Source: Lachnospiraceae bacterium (GTDB taxonomy: Bacteria > Bacillota > Clostridia > Lachnospirales > Lachnospiraceae). Taken from it: a stretch of DNA of 50,989 nt. Below are positions 41,616-49,386 of the stretch, piece after piece. The number at the start of each line of letters is the position of its first letter. Positions within the stretch are counted from its first letter, which is position 1. Where the stretch lies: assembly GCA_021202075.1 (NCBI GenBank), contig JAJQDT010000060.1:179460-230448 (forward strand), read 5' to 3'. The notes under the pieces were generated by a model. It was not told where the DNA came from. It made no database searches and saw only the letters and a list, made by a program, of their open reading frames with translations. The translations under genes and the position numbers were made by a program.

Positions 41616-41712
41616 TCTACCAGAATATATTCATTCGCGCAATCCTAATGTATGCTAATTGTGAACAAATTTATCGCGGAAAGGATATTTTTTGGGGAAA
41701 GGAGACGAACAA

Positions 41713-42081
41713 ATGAGTCAGCAGTTTTCAGAAACAAAGCACTCGAAACGCCAGATGATCGGCGTACGAATCAGAGAGGTCAGAAAAGAGCGCGGATTTA
41801 CATGCGAGAGCCTTGCGATGCAGGCCGGCACGACCGGAGGCTATATTCGCCAGATTGAATCCGTTCGCTCGCCCAAATTGCCCAGTATTGATATTTTCAT
41901 TCGCATCTGCGAGGTACTGGATGTTGCGCCGAACTACCTGCTGCAGGACCAGCTGAAAGCCGGCAGCCAGGATGAACATGCGGATTACGTAGCGATGTGG
42001 GAAAACCTGCCGCCCTCGAAGCAGGAGCTCATAAATGTCATGATCAAAACAATGGCGGAGCAGGAGACTCGCGTTCTTTAG
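41713..42081 (+). CDS. XRE family transcriptional regulator
   Basis: This 122-aa DNA-binding protein has an HTH_3 domain (about 15-75): IGVRIREVRKERGFTCESLAMQAGTTGGYIRQIESVRSPKLPSI. The C-terminal segment (YVAMWENLPPSKQELINVMIKTM) is shared with the 40459-40845 regulator. The start MSQQFSETK has AAAGGAG upstream; a frame 7 codons longer is less likely. A bidirectional terminator follows. Confidence 0.9.
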   Translation: MSQQFSETKHSKRQMIGVRIREVRKERGFTCESLAMQAGTTGGYIRQIESVRSPKLPSIDIFIRICEVLDVAPNYLLQDQLKAGSQDEHADYVAMWENLPPSKQELINVMIKTMAEQETRVL

Positions 42082-42094
42082 CCGAAAAAAAATG

Positions 42095-42117
42095 CCCACG
42101 CTTCGCATGGGATATTC
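42095..42117. repeat. 23-bp repeat, reverse-complement copy of 35002-35024
   Basis: CCCACGCTTCGCATGGGATATTC is exactly the reverse complement of the segment at 35002-35024, with GGCGAGGG-type flanks at both sites. The internal hairpin is CCCACGC-TTC-GCATGGG. Confidence 0.75.
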
Positions 42118-42136
42118 CCTCGCCGGGTTCTGTATG

Positions 42137-42172
42137 AAAAAAAGGAAGACCTTTTTCTGTCTTCCTTTTTTT
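42137..42172. terminator. bidirectional Rho-independent terminator
   Basis: AAAAAAAGGAAGAC (42137-42150) / GTCTTCCTTTTTTT (42159-42172) is a perfect stem with A- and T-tracts. It terminates the XRE gene (+) and the 99-aa gene (-). Confidence 0.88.
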
Positions 42173-42202
42173 ACAGTTACCTTTTGCGGTTATGCATTCT
42201 GG

Positions 42203-42502
42203 CTATTCCCGTTCCGAAGCGGAGCTCTCCTGCAGAAACGGGAAATCGCCGGCTTCCCTCATGAGCCGCAGTCCCAACGACATCCCATATCGAAATACCG
42301 CTTTGTTCTGTATGTCCTGAGAAACGGCCAGCAGGTCACAGACCTCTTCTACCATATCATACTCCTCCCGGCCCAGCTTCTCCTCAAGCTTTTTCATCAG
42401 GGCATCGACCTCCCGGTTGGTCTGCGCGTACTCCGGATCTGTCGATACCACCTGTTCTCCCGGATATACTTTTCCGTCAAAAATAGCATCCATAATACTC
42501 AT
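42203..42502 (-). CDS. small conserved protein, DUF6809-like
   Basis: This 99-aa soluble protein is Glu-rich and all-helical, with MDAIFDGKVYPGEQVV, a VDALMKKLEEKLGREEYDMVEEVCDLL helix, and FRYGMSLGLRLMREAGDF near the C-terminus. The pattern (short N-terminal IxxGxxxPxE, acidic helix, FRYGxxLGxRLMxE end) resembles the DUF6809 family of small Clostridia proteins, with unknown function. The start MSIMDAIF follows GGAGAGG. Its promoter TTGAAA-17-TACACT lies at 42649-42621. Confidence 0.72.
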   Translation of the reverse strand: MSIMDAIFDGKVYPGEQVVSTDPEYAQTNREVDALMKKLEEKLGREEYDMVEEVCDLLAVSQDIQNKAVFRYGMSLGLRLMREAGDFPFLQESSASERE

Positions 42503-42620
42503 CTTGCCCTCTCCTTCCGTAGTCAGCCCGACGATGCCTGATCCGGGTAAACCGAAACCACACTTCTGTCATTTGTACCGGATATTCTGGTATGCGTATA
42601 AAAGTATCAATCACCTGCTC

Positions 42621-42649
42621 AGTGTATCGCAAAAAGTGCAATATTTCAA
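42621..42649 (-). promoter_or_regulatory. predicted promoter of the DUF6809-like gene
   Basis: On the minus strand TTGAAA (42649-42644), a 17-bp spacer and TACACT (42626-42621) lie about 120 bp before the start. Confidence 0.55.
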
Positions 42650-42775
42650 CGGCTTTTATATTATGATTTTCTTAATTTATAAAAACTGCTCATTTTATCT
42701 ATAATGTTCTGAGGGTTTCCCCCCTGCTCCGTGCTTCATACGCGCACATCCTTACTGCCGCTCCCGCCAACGGTC

Positions 42776-42875
42776 TGCGTCCTCGTTTTTCTGCGAAAAT
42801 CGGGACATACTGCGTCCTCGTTTTTCTGCGAAAATCGGGACATACTGCGTCCTCGTTTTTCTGCGAAAACCGGGG
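42776..42875. repeat. 35-bp tandem repeat, almost three copies
   Basis: Copies 42776-42810 and 42811-42845 are identical; copy 3 (42846-42875) is partial with one change. Each holds CGTTTTTCTGCGAAAATCG, an inverted repeat. Part of the unit (TTCTGCGAAAACCGG) also occurs near 37215. There are no spacers, so it is not a CRISPR array. The rest of the 42503-42954 gap shows only the promoter listed separately. Confidence 0.8.
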
Positions 42876-42954
42876 TTTAAAGCACAGGTCACAGATACTC
42901 AGTCCCCCTGTGTTATTATATGATAAAACCCGGCGAAAAATACCTGCATCTGCA

Positions 42955-43827
42955 TCATCCTTTGACGCCGCCGGACGCCAGTCCGCTGACAAGGTGCTTT
43001 TCAATGCACATGAACAGAATGATGACCGGTATTGTCGCAAACAGCGAAGCGGCGAACAGGTACTGCCATTCAATCATATTATAGCCGTTAAAAATCGTGA
43101 TTCCGACCGTCAGAGGCTTGTTCGTGTCAGTGGAAATCAGCGTGAGGGCAATCGTGTACTCATTCCAGGCGTTGATAAAAATGAAGATCAGCGTGGTCAC
43201 GATGCCCGGCGCAGCCATGGGAAGCAGCACCTTGATGAGAGCCTGTATTTTATTGCAGCCATCGATGCGGGAGGCCTGCTCCATGTCCGGAGAAATGGAG
43301 ACGAACGTGCCGCGCAGAAGCCAGATGGCAAACGCCTGATTAAACGCCGCATTGATGAAAATCAGTCCCAGCAGGCTGTCCGTCAGCCCCAGCGTGGACA
43401 TGACGCGGTAAATACCAATCAGCAGAACCACCGGGGAAAACATCTGTGATACAATCACAATTCCCAGGAAAAAATTCTGTCCCTTAAATTTCATACGGGC
43501 CAGTGCATATGCCGCCGGTACCCCGCACAGGATTGCGATACAGGTCGAACCGCCCGCCACAATGATGGAATTCAGAAAATAGCGGAGCAGCGGCGCCTTT
43601 GACCAGATATCAGCAAAGTTGTTCCACAGCCAGACCACCGGGAAAATGGTGCCTTCTGTAGAATAAATCTCCGCTCTGCTTTTCAGTGCAGTCGTAAACA
43701 TCACCAGATACGGATAGAGGATGATCAGGGATATCAGAATCACAAATACATACAGGCAGACCCTTAAGATCTTTTGTTTCGGCGTCTTTGCCTTTTTGAT
43801 CATCACTTCTTCATTCTTTTTACTCAT
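42955..43827 (-). CDS. carbohydrate ABC transporter permease (MalG type)
   Basis: This 290-aa inner-membrane permease of the MalG/CUT1 family has six predicted membrane segments and the EAA loop EQASRIDGCNKIQALIKVLLP (about 190-210), which contacts the ATPase. It is the last gene of a cluster after the MalF-type permease (8-bp overlap) and downstream of the sugar-binding protein. There is no ATPase gene, so the system probably shares a common MsmK-type ATPase. The C-terminal KHLVSGLASGGVKG is typical of the family. The substrate is likely an oligosaccharide but cannot be named. Confidence 0.92.
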   Translation of the reverse strand: MSKKNEEVMIKKAKTPKQKILRVCLYVFVILISLIILYPYLVMFTTALKSRAEIYSTEGTIFPVVWLWNNFADIWSKAPLLRYFLNSIIVAGGSTCIAILCGVPAAYALARMKFKGQNFFLGIVIVSQMFSPVVLLIGIYRVMSTLGLTDSLLGLIFINAAFNQAFAIWLLRGTFVSISPDMEQASRIDGCNKIQALIKVLLPMAAPGIVTTLIFIFINAWNEYTIALTLISTDTNKPLTVGITIFNGYNMIEWQYLFAASLFATIPVIILFMCIEKHLVSGLASGGVKG

Positions 43828-44713
43828 CGCCGCCCTCCTTCCTCAGAGACACCACCATATACACGGAAGCGCAGGCACAGAGAATCAAAAATCCGATAAC
43901 GGAGACTGCAGCCGCCTGCCCGGATTTTCCATTATAAAACGCCAGCTTATACAGATAGGTGACCAGCGTATCCGTGCGGTTTGCCGGGTCGCCCTTGGTA
44001 ATCGTCCAGACAATCGGGAAGGAGTTGAATACATAAATGATGTTCAATACCGTGCTGACGGTCAGCGACGGACGGACCAGCGGTACCGTAATCTGGAACA
44101 GCTGCTGCCAGTACGTCGCTCCGTCCACCCGCGCCGCCTCATAGTACGCATCGTCGATACTCTGCAATCCGGAAAGCACGCAGAACATGACAAACGGAAC
44201 CGTGACAAAGATACCCACCGCGCATTCCCACGCAAAGTAGGCCGCGGGGGTCGGCGTCCAGTTCACGTTCTGTTTGATGATACCCAGCTGCTTTAAAAAA
44301 GTATTCAGAGCGCCGTAGTCCGTGTCAATGATGAATTTCCATACGCCGGCCTGGATGATCAGAGACGTCGCCCATGGAAACACGACAATCGCCCGGGCGA
44401 TCTTGCGCCCGCGGAACTGATTGTTCATCACCAGCGCGAGAATAAAACCAATCAGCGTCGAAAGCCCTACCACTGATACAGTCCACACTACCGTATTTTT
44501 CAAAACGATTTTAAAGGTAGAACCGCTTAATACCTTTCTGAAGTTTTCAAGTCCGGCAAACCCTTTGATAATGCCCGCCTTGCTGACATCGCTTAAGGAA
44601 ATCCGGAACACCACAAATATCGGGAACAGGATAAAAACCGCCATCAGCACGATGCTTGGCAGAAGCCAGAGGTATGGCTCGATTGCATTGAAAACCTTCT
44701 TTTTCTTATTCAT
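43820..44713 (-). CDS. carbohydrate ABC transporter permease (MalF type)
   Basis: This 297-aa permease starts MNKKKKVFNAIEPYLWLLPSIV with the N-terminal membrane segment, and has the EAA loop YYEAARVDGATYWQQLFQITVP (about 185-206). It forms the heterodimeric channel with the MalG-type permease. The ATG follows AGGTGGTGG. A longer frame (29 extra codons) runs back through the palindromic repeat at 44772-44799 and lacks a ribosome binding site, so it is rejected. It lies 557 bp from the binding-protein gene. Confidence 0.9.
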   Translation of the reverse strand: MNKKKKVFNAIEPYLWLLPSIVLMAVFILFPIFVVFRISLSDVSKAGIIKGFAGLENFRKVLSGSTFKIVLKNTVVWTVSVVGLSTLIGFILALVMNNQFRGRKIARAIVVFPWATSLIIQAGVWKFIIDTDYGALNTFLKQLGIIKQNVNWTPTPAAYFAWECAVGIFVTVPFVMFCVLSGLQSIDDAYYEAARVDGATYWQQLFQITVPLVRPSLTVSTVLNIIYVFNSFPIVWTITKGDPANRTDTLVTYLYKLAFYNGKSGQAAAVSVIGFLILCACASVYMVVSLRKEGGDE

Positions 44714-44771
44714 TCCACCACCACCTGTATGAAATGCCGCATGGCACAGCCTGAATATCGCAGCCCGTATT

Positions 44772-44799
44772 TTACAGTAAACGACGCAAGTCGTTTTCA
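44772..44799. repeat. palindromic repeat, copy 3 (diverged)
   Basis: AAACGAC-GCAA-GTCGTTT has both 7-bp arms (44779-44785 and 44790-44796) intact and the same flanks as the exact pair, with several substitutions outside the arms. Confidence 0.75.
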
Positions 44800-45140
44800 C
44801 AGATATCTGTCATGCACAGATTCTGCGAAACGGTCGGTCTGTCAGCGGCCATATCATGTCCAACAGAGTCAGGTTCAGTACCTTCTCAGTTACGTTTTTA
44901 TACGTACCTCGCAGCGAGTGCATGGTACCTCCCTGAATAGTTACGTCAATCGTATGTGTATCAGCCACGCAGATGCGAATCGGGAGCAGAACCGCAAGTG
45001 CCCTGCCCCCGCAACATTTCTGTCATCCTGATGGTCCATCTGTCCATATGGCAAACCGGAACCATCCTGAAACAGCCTGGCTTTATGATCTGTAACGAAA
45101 CGGGCGGTACGCCTGCTTCGCATCGAACCGTTTTTCTGAT

Positions 45141-45170
45141 TATAGTAAACGACGTAAGTCGTTTTACTTT
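45141..45170. repeat. 30-bp palindromic repeat, copy 2
   Basis: Exact reverse-complement match of 7882-7911, with core AAACGACGTAAGTCGTTT. On the minus strand its edge reads TATAAT (45144-45139), but no -35 is spaced correctly. Confidence 0.8.
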
Positions 45171-45174
45171 GCGC

Positions 45175-45215
45175 CAGACGCGGGGCTGCGCAAGCAGCCA
45201 TTCCCCGCGCGTCTG
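45175..45215. other. large GC-rich hairpin after the binding-protein gene
   Basis: Outer stem CAGACGCGGGG / CCCCGCG-CG-TCTG (2-nt bulge) encloses GGCTGC-GCAA-GCAGCC. On the minus strand it lies just after the binding-protein stop but is not followed by a U-tract. It could be an RNA stabiliser or attenuator that limits read-through. Confidence 0.65.
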
Positions 45216-45270
45216 TGTGCATCATTTATAATGATTGACAAAAGAATTTTGTCGTTCACTGTAATCCGAC

Positions 45271-46494
45271 TCAGCCGGCAATCTCCGCCTGCAGATCATC
45301 GAGAAGCGTCTGAACATCTTCGCCGAGAAGCGCCTGCTGCTCTACATCGATAACGCCCTGCTTCACATCCGCCCATTCGGTCTTCGCCGTCGGATAGAAC
45401 TTGCTGGATCCTACGATCTCTACCCATGCAGCCATGCTCTCATCCGCTGCCGCAACTGCCTCGCCGCCTGCTTCGGTTGCCGGAAGGAAGCCTTCCATCA
45501 GCACCCATTCAGAGTAGCGCTCATCCTCAAAGAAATAATCATAGAATGTCGTGATTGCCGCCAGCTCTTCATCCGTATAGTCATTATCAAATGTCATGAA
45601 ACGATCCATAACGCCCGCAGATACGGACTCACCTGTGTTGGTCGGGATCGACGCCACGCCGTAGTTCACTTCATAGCCGCCGTCCGAGATATAGGTCGGC
45701 AGACTGTTCGGGGCAATTACCATCGCAATCTGTCCTGCGCCGAACATATCCTGCAGATCATAACGGGTATCATTTGCCGGATCGCTGTTCGTATAGCCAA
45801 GGTTTACCAGATTGATCGCATACTCAATCGCCTCTACGTTCTCCGCGCTGTTCAGATCCCAGTTGTCATCCTCGTCCACAAAGCCGCCGCCGTTGTTCCA
45901 GGTATAATACGCGAACGCGGCCTGTCCTTCATCTGTGGTCATATCAATGCCCCACGGATAAATGCTGTCATCATACGCCTTCAGAGCCTCACATACCTCA
46001 AGCAGCTCGTCCCAGGTCGTCGGCACTTCTACGCCCGCCGCCTCAAGAATGTCCGCGTTGTAATACAGTGCGCGCGCGGATGCGAGATCCGGAACCGCCC
46101 ATACCGTGCCGTCAATCTCTGACTGCTCCAGGAAAGAATCATAAAACTTCGCATAGGTTTCTTCAGAAACATAATCCTCTGCCGGAAGCAGCAGATCATC
46201 CGCCTGATAATCCGCAAACACGTCAATATTCAGAACATCCGGCGCCTGGCCGTTCGCGATGCGGGTGTTCACCACGGTATAAATGTCATTCCAGGAAACT
46301 ACTTCTACGTTCAGAGTGATTCCGGGATTATCCGCATTGAATTCTTCAACAAAATTCGCCCACCAGTCTGCCGTGTTCTGACCATACTGTGCGGCAATTA
46401 CGGAAACCTCAACGGACTCCTCCGCCAGACTGCAGGTACCAAGCGCCATCGCGGATATCCCCGCCACAAGTGCTAACGCTGCTAACTTCTTCAT
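45271..46494 (-). CDS. carbohydrate ABC transporter substrate-binding protein
   Basis: This 407-aa extracytoplasmic sugar-binding protein of the SBP_bac_1/MalE type has an N-terminal signal MKKLAALALVAGISAMALGTCSLA, with LGTC possibly a weak lipobox for anchoring. Features include VEVVSWNDIYTVVNTRIANGQAPDVL, VPDLASARALYYNADILEAAG and WDELLEVCEALKA, typical of the family. It is the first gene of the cluster and follows AGGAGGACAGG. A TTGATT-17-TATGAT promoter lies 225 bp upstream. Substrate unknown; carbohydrate is inferred from the family. Confidence 0.92.
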   Translation of the reverse strand: MKKLAALALVAGISAMALGTCSLAEESVEVSVIAAQYGQNTADWWANFVEEFNADNPGITLNVEVVSWNDIYTVVNTRIANGQAPDVLNIDVFADYQADDLLLPAEDYVSEETYAKFYDSFLEQSEIDGTVWAVPDLASARALYYNADILEAAGVEVPTTWDELLEVCEALKAYDDSIYPWGIDMTTDEGQAAFAYYTWNNGGGFVDEDDNWDLNSAENVEAIEYAINLVNLGYTNSDPANDTRYDLQDMFGAGQIAMVIAPNSLPTYISDGGYEVNYGVASIPTNTGESVSAGVMDRFMTFDNDYTDEELAAITTFYDYFFEDERYSEWVLMEGFLPATEAGGEAVAAADESMAAWVEIVGSSKFYPTAKTEWADVKQGVIDVEQQALLGEDVQTLLDDLQAEIAG

Positions 46495-46890
46495 AAATCC
46501 TGTCCTCCTTTTTCTTTTTCTGCTGCTTACATCAGAAAATCACACTGGATTTCTCTGCGCATCGAGCGCCTGAAATCCTGAAAAGCCCGGAATTCACTCA
46601 TCTTGATCCAGCAACAACCAAAACAACTGCTTCCCCGCGCCCTTTTGGGTCATATTGTCACGAATCCAAACGCAGGCGTTCTCAGGCGTTCTATTCCCGA
46701 CTTTCTGACCTCGCTATCATCATATAATAAATTTTGTGTAAAATCAACCAAAAATTTTTCTTTTTTCAAAAAATAACTGTTATTTATTTTCGTTTGGTGG
46801 TATGATAATAAAAATGTTTTCTTTTTTCCAAAAACAGCGGAGGTTCCGAAAAGGACCCGCGAAAGCCGAATACAGAGGAGGACACAGAAT
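46495..46890. other. intergenic region, 396 bp
   Basis: It holds the promoter and 225-nt leader of the sugar-binding protein on minus, then an AT-rich stretch (46725-46820) upstream of the Zn-PLC-like gene on plus. No additional gene, repeat or clear structure was seen. Confidence 0.55.
46719..46747 (-). promoter_or_regulatory. predicted promoter of the sugar ABC cluster
   Basis: On the minus strand TTGATT (46747-46742), a 17-bp spacer and TATGAT (46724-46719). The leader to the binding-protein start is about 220 nt. Confidence 0.65.
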
Positions 46891-47682
46891 ATGCCCGCAG
46901 TATATGCCCACGACCGTTTCGGCGTGGAGGTCCGCGAACAGATGAACGAGGAGCTCGCCTCGATCACAAACCGGTACAATTCTGCTTACCGGGAGGGTCT
47001 GCAAGGGCCGGATATCTTTTTCTTTTACCACCCATGGGGGAAAAACCGTGTGCAGCGCTACGGGGTTCGCCTGCACAGGGAGGATGCCGCGCCGTTTTTC
47101 CGGCATGCCATTTCCATCGTCCGCAGGTATGGACGGGACAGCAGCCAGTATGCTTACCTGCTCGGCTTCATCTGCCACTTCACACTTGACAGTGAATGCC
47201 ATCCTTATATTGAGGAACAGATTACACGCAGCGGCGTCGCACATCTGGAGATTGAGGCCGAATTCGAGAAATACCTGCTGCGCGAGGATCATCTCGACCC
47301 GATCGGTTTTCGCACCGCGAATCTGGTCTATACAGACGACGATACTGTGGCTGCCATCGAGCCCTTTTTCCCGTCGATCGATCAGAAAACGACGGCCGCC
47401 TCGCTGCGCGGCATGCGGTTCGTAAAGCAGCTGTTCCGGGCGCCGAATCCGGTTAAACAGGGCGCCATCAATTCCATCCTGAGGCTGATCGGCCAGTATC
47501 ACGAGATGAACGGCCTGATGAACCAGCGGAAGGACAATCCGCTCTGCGATGAGAGCAACGAAGAGCTCCGGGGGCTGTACGCAGACGCAGTTCCGCTCGC
47601 CCTGATTTTACAGGAACAGTTTGACGACTGCCTGCGAACGGGGAGGAAGCTGCCTGAGCGGTTCCACCGGAATTTTGAGTAA
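46891..47682 (+). CDS. zinc-dependent phospholipase C-like protein
   Basis: This 263-aa all-helical protein belongs to the Zn_dep_PLPC family. Candidate ligands are His7 (AHDRFG), Asp41 (GPDIFFFY), His96 (CHFTLDSECHPY, with Asp100 and His104), His118 and Glu122 (HLEIEAEF). No signal peptide is seen, unlike secreted clostridial phospholipase C, so an intracellular hydrolase with unknown substrate is more likely. The start has GAGGAGG 8 bases upstream. It is monocistronic. Confidence 0.86.
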   Translation: MPAVYAHDRFGVEVREQMNEELASITNRYNSAYREGLQGPDIFFFYHPWGKNRVQRYGVRLHREDAAPFFRHAISIVRRYGRDSSQYAYLLGFICHFTLDSECHPYIEEQITRSGVAHLEIEAEFEKYLLREDHLDPIGFRTANLVYTDDDTVAAIEPFFPSIDQKTTAASLRGMRFVKQLFRAPNPVKQGAINSILRLIGQYHEMNGLMNQRKDNPLCDESNEELRGLYADAVPLALILQEQFDDCLRTGRKLPERFHRNFE

Positions 47683-47743
47683 AGCATGAATTTCGCGCAA
47701 AACATGAAAGAATGATAAAAGAGGCAATAATAGAACTATAAGT

Positions 47744-47887
47744 GGGATGTTATGAACCGGCATTAGAGATTTATGGACAGGACATTCCGAACCGGCATAA
47801 TAAAAAAATTGTGTGCAAGATATTATGGTCCGGCATTATAAAATTGCGGACAGGACATTGTGGTCCGGCATTTATAGAATTATGAAT
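47744..47887. repeat. four degenerate 35-38 bp tandem repeats
   Basis: CCGGCAT anchors at 47757, 47792, 47830 and 47865 (spacing 35, 38, 35) share GGACAGGACATT...(GTCCGGCAT)...ATAAAATT. They fill the space just before the transporter gene. Confidence 0.75.
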
Positions 47888-47921
47888 AAGGTAAAATCGA
47901 TCTGTGAGGAGATTCTGAGCT

Positions 47922-49235
47922 ATGAATAAAGAGAATAAATTAACCCGGCTTGAGATTTACTGGATTCTTTACGATGTGGGAAATTCTGCGTTTGTACTGC
48001 TGGTCGCCACCATTCTCCCCATCTACTTTAACCATCTGGCAAGCACGGCCGGCATCAGTGAGGTGGATTATCTGGCATACTGGGGCTACGCCGCCTCTGT
48101 GGCGACGGTCATCTGCGCGCTGATCGGTCCGGTGCTCGGCAGCATCGCGGATACGCAGAATTACAAAAAGCCGCTGTTTACCGCCTGCATGATGGTCGGC
48201 GTGGTCGGCTGCGCCGCACTCTCTGTCCCGACCTCGTGGATTATTTTTCTGGCGGTCTATGTGGTCGCGAAGGTTGGCTTCAACGCCAGCCTGATTTTCT
48301 ATGATTCCATGCTCACGGACGTCACGACAGAGAATCGGCTCGACACCGTTTCCTCCTGCGGCTACGCCTGGGGCTACATCGGCAGCTGCATTCCGTTCGT
48401 CGTCTCACTGGTCTTCGTGCTTATGTATGAATCCATCGGCATTTCCTTCCAGACGGCGATGACCATCGCGTTCTGCCTGAATGCCGCCTGGTGGCTGCTC
48501 GTCACCCTGCCGCTTTTAAAGAACTATAAACAGACGCATTTCGTCTCCGCAGCAGAGCAAAGTCCGCAGAACAAATCCGGTTCAGGAGCATCCGGGACGC
48601 AATCGGGCGACTCCGCGCAGAAAAATGGCAGTTCTGTAATAAGAAGCAGCTTTACCAGATTGGGCCATACGTTCCAGGAAATCTTTCATCAGAAAAAAAT
48701 CTTTTTTTATCTGCTCGCTTTCTTTTTCTTCATCGACGGCGTATACACCATCATTGACATGGCGACCGCCTACGGCAGCGCCCTCGGGCTGGATACGACC
48801 GGCCTGCTGCTGGCGCTGCTTGTGACACAGATTGTCGCGTTTCCGTTTGCCCTGCTCTTCGGACGGCTCTCCAGAGAATTCCGCACGGAGCAGCTCATCC
48901 GGTTCTGCATCGGCGCCTATACCCTGATTGCCCTCTTCGCCATTCAACTCGACCGACAATGGGAATTCTGGCTGCTCGCCGTCTGCGTCGGCATGTTCCA
49001 GGGCGCGATCCAGGCGCTTTCCCGTTCCTACTTTGCGAAAATCATTCCGCCGGAAAAATCCGGCGAATACTTCGGCATCTATGACATCTGCGGCAAAGGC
49101 GCTTCGTTCCTGGGCACGTTCCTGGTCGGCCTCATCGCACAGCTAACCGGCATCGCAAACGCGGGCGTGGCCGTACTCGCGGTCATGTTCGTCATCGGGT
49201 TCCTGCTGTTTTCAAAGGCGGCAAAGATGCAATAA
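47922..49235 (+). CDS. MFS transporter, UMF1 (Atg22-like) family
   Basis: This 437-aa membrane protein has 12 predicted segments and starts MNKENKLTRLEIYWILYDVGNSAFVLLVATILPIYF, the DVGNSAF pattern typical of the UMF1/vacuole-effluxer family. A low-complexity Ser/Gly-rich loop (about 207-245) separates the two six-helix halves. The C-terminal ALSRSYFAKIIPPEKSGEYFGIYDICGKGASFLG is also conserved in this group. Substrate unknown; amino-acid or sugar efflux is known in relatives. Start ATG follows GAGGAG. A hairpin (49261-49295) follows the stop. Confidence 0.9.
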   Translation: MNKENKLTRLEIYWILYDVGNSAFVLLVATILPIYFNHLASTAGISEVDYLAYWGYAASVATVICALIGPVLGSIADTQNYKKPLFTACMMVGVVGCAALSVPTSWIIFLAVYVVAKVGFNASLIFYDSMLTDVTTENRLDTVSSCGYAWGYIGSCIPFVVSLVFVLMYESIGISFQTAMTIAFCLNAAWWLLVTLPLLKNYKQTHFVSAAEQSPQNKSGSGASGTQSGDSAQKNGSSVIRSSFTRLGHTFQEIFHQKKIFFYLLAFFFFIDGVYTIIDMATAYGSALGLDTTGLLLALLVTQIVAFPFALLFGRLSREFRTEQLIRFCIGAYTLIALFAIQLDRQWEFWLLAVCVGMFQGAIQALSRSYFAKIIPPEKSGEYFGIYDICGKGASFLGTFLVGLIAQLTGIANAGVAVLAVMFVIGFLLFSKAAKMQ

Positions 49236-49260
49236 CAGACAAATGCTCCGTTGTCTCCCT

Positions 49261-49295
49261 CTGCAGGAATATGCGGCTTCTGCGAATTCCTGCAG
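49261..49295 (+). terminator. hairpin after the transporter gene
   Basis: A perfect 10-bp stem CTGCAGGAAT (49261-49270) / ATTCCTGCAG (49286-49295) lies 26 bp after the stop codon. No T-tract follows, so termination efficiency is uncertain. Confidence 0.45.
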
Positions 49296-49386
49296 AATCA
49301 GTAATTGCGGTCATGTAAATACCCGTTTGCCGCTTTATATGGGGGCTATATTGGGGGCTATTTCACAATCGGCTACGTATTTGCCT

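Larger units (their letters stand above)
44714..45270. other. 557-bp structured gap between binding-protein and permease genes
   Basis: The gap holds two palindromic repeats (44772-44799 and 45141-45170) and a strong hairpin (45175-45215). No coding potential is seen. A secondary promoter or mRNA processing/attenuation may separate expression of the binding protein from the permeases. Confidence 0.65.

Noticed and set aside
42776..42875. CRISPR array
   Set aside because: Repeats are directly adjacent without spacers and no cas genes are present.
45139..45170. Promoter inside the 30-bp palindrome
   Set aside because: TATAAT is present on the minus strand but no -35 is spaced 16-18 bp, and the exact copy at 7882 faces away from its genes.
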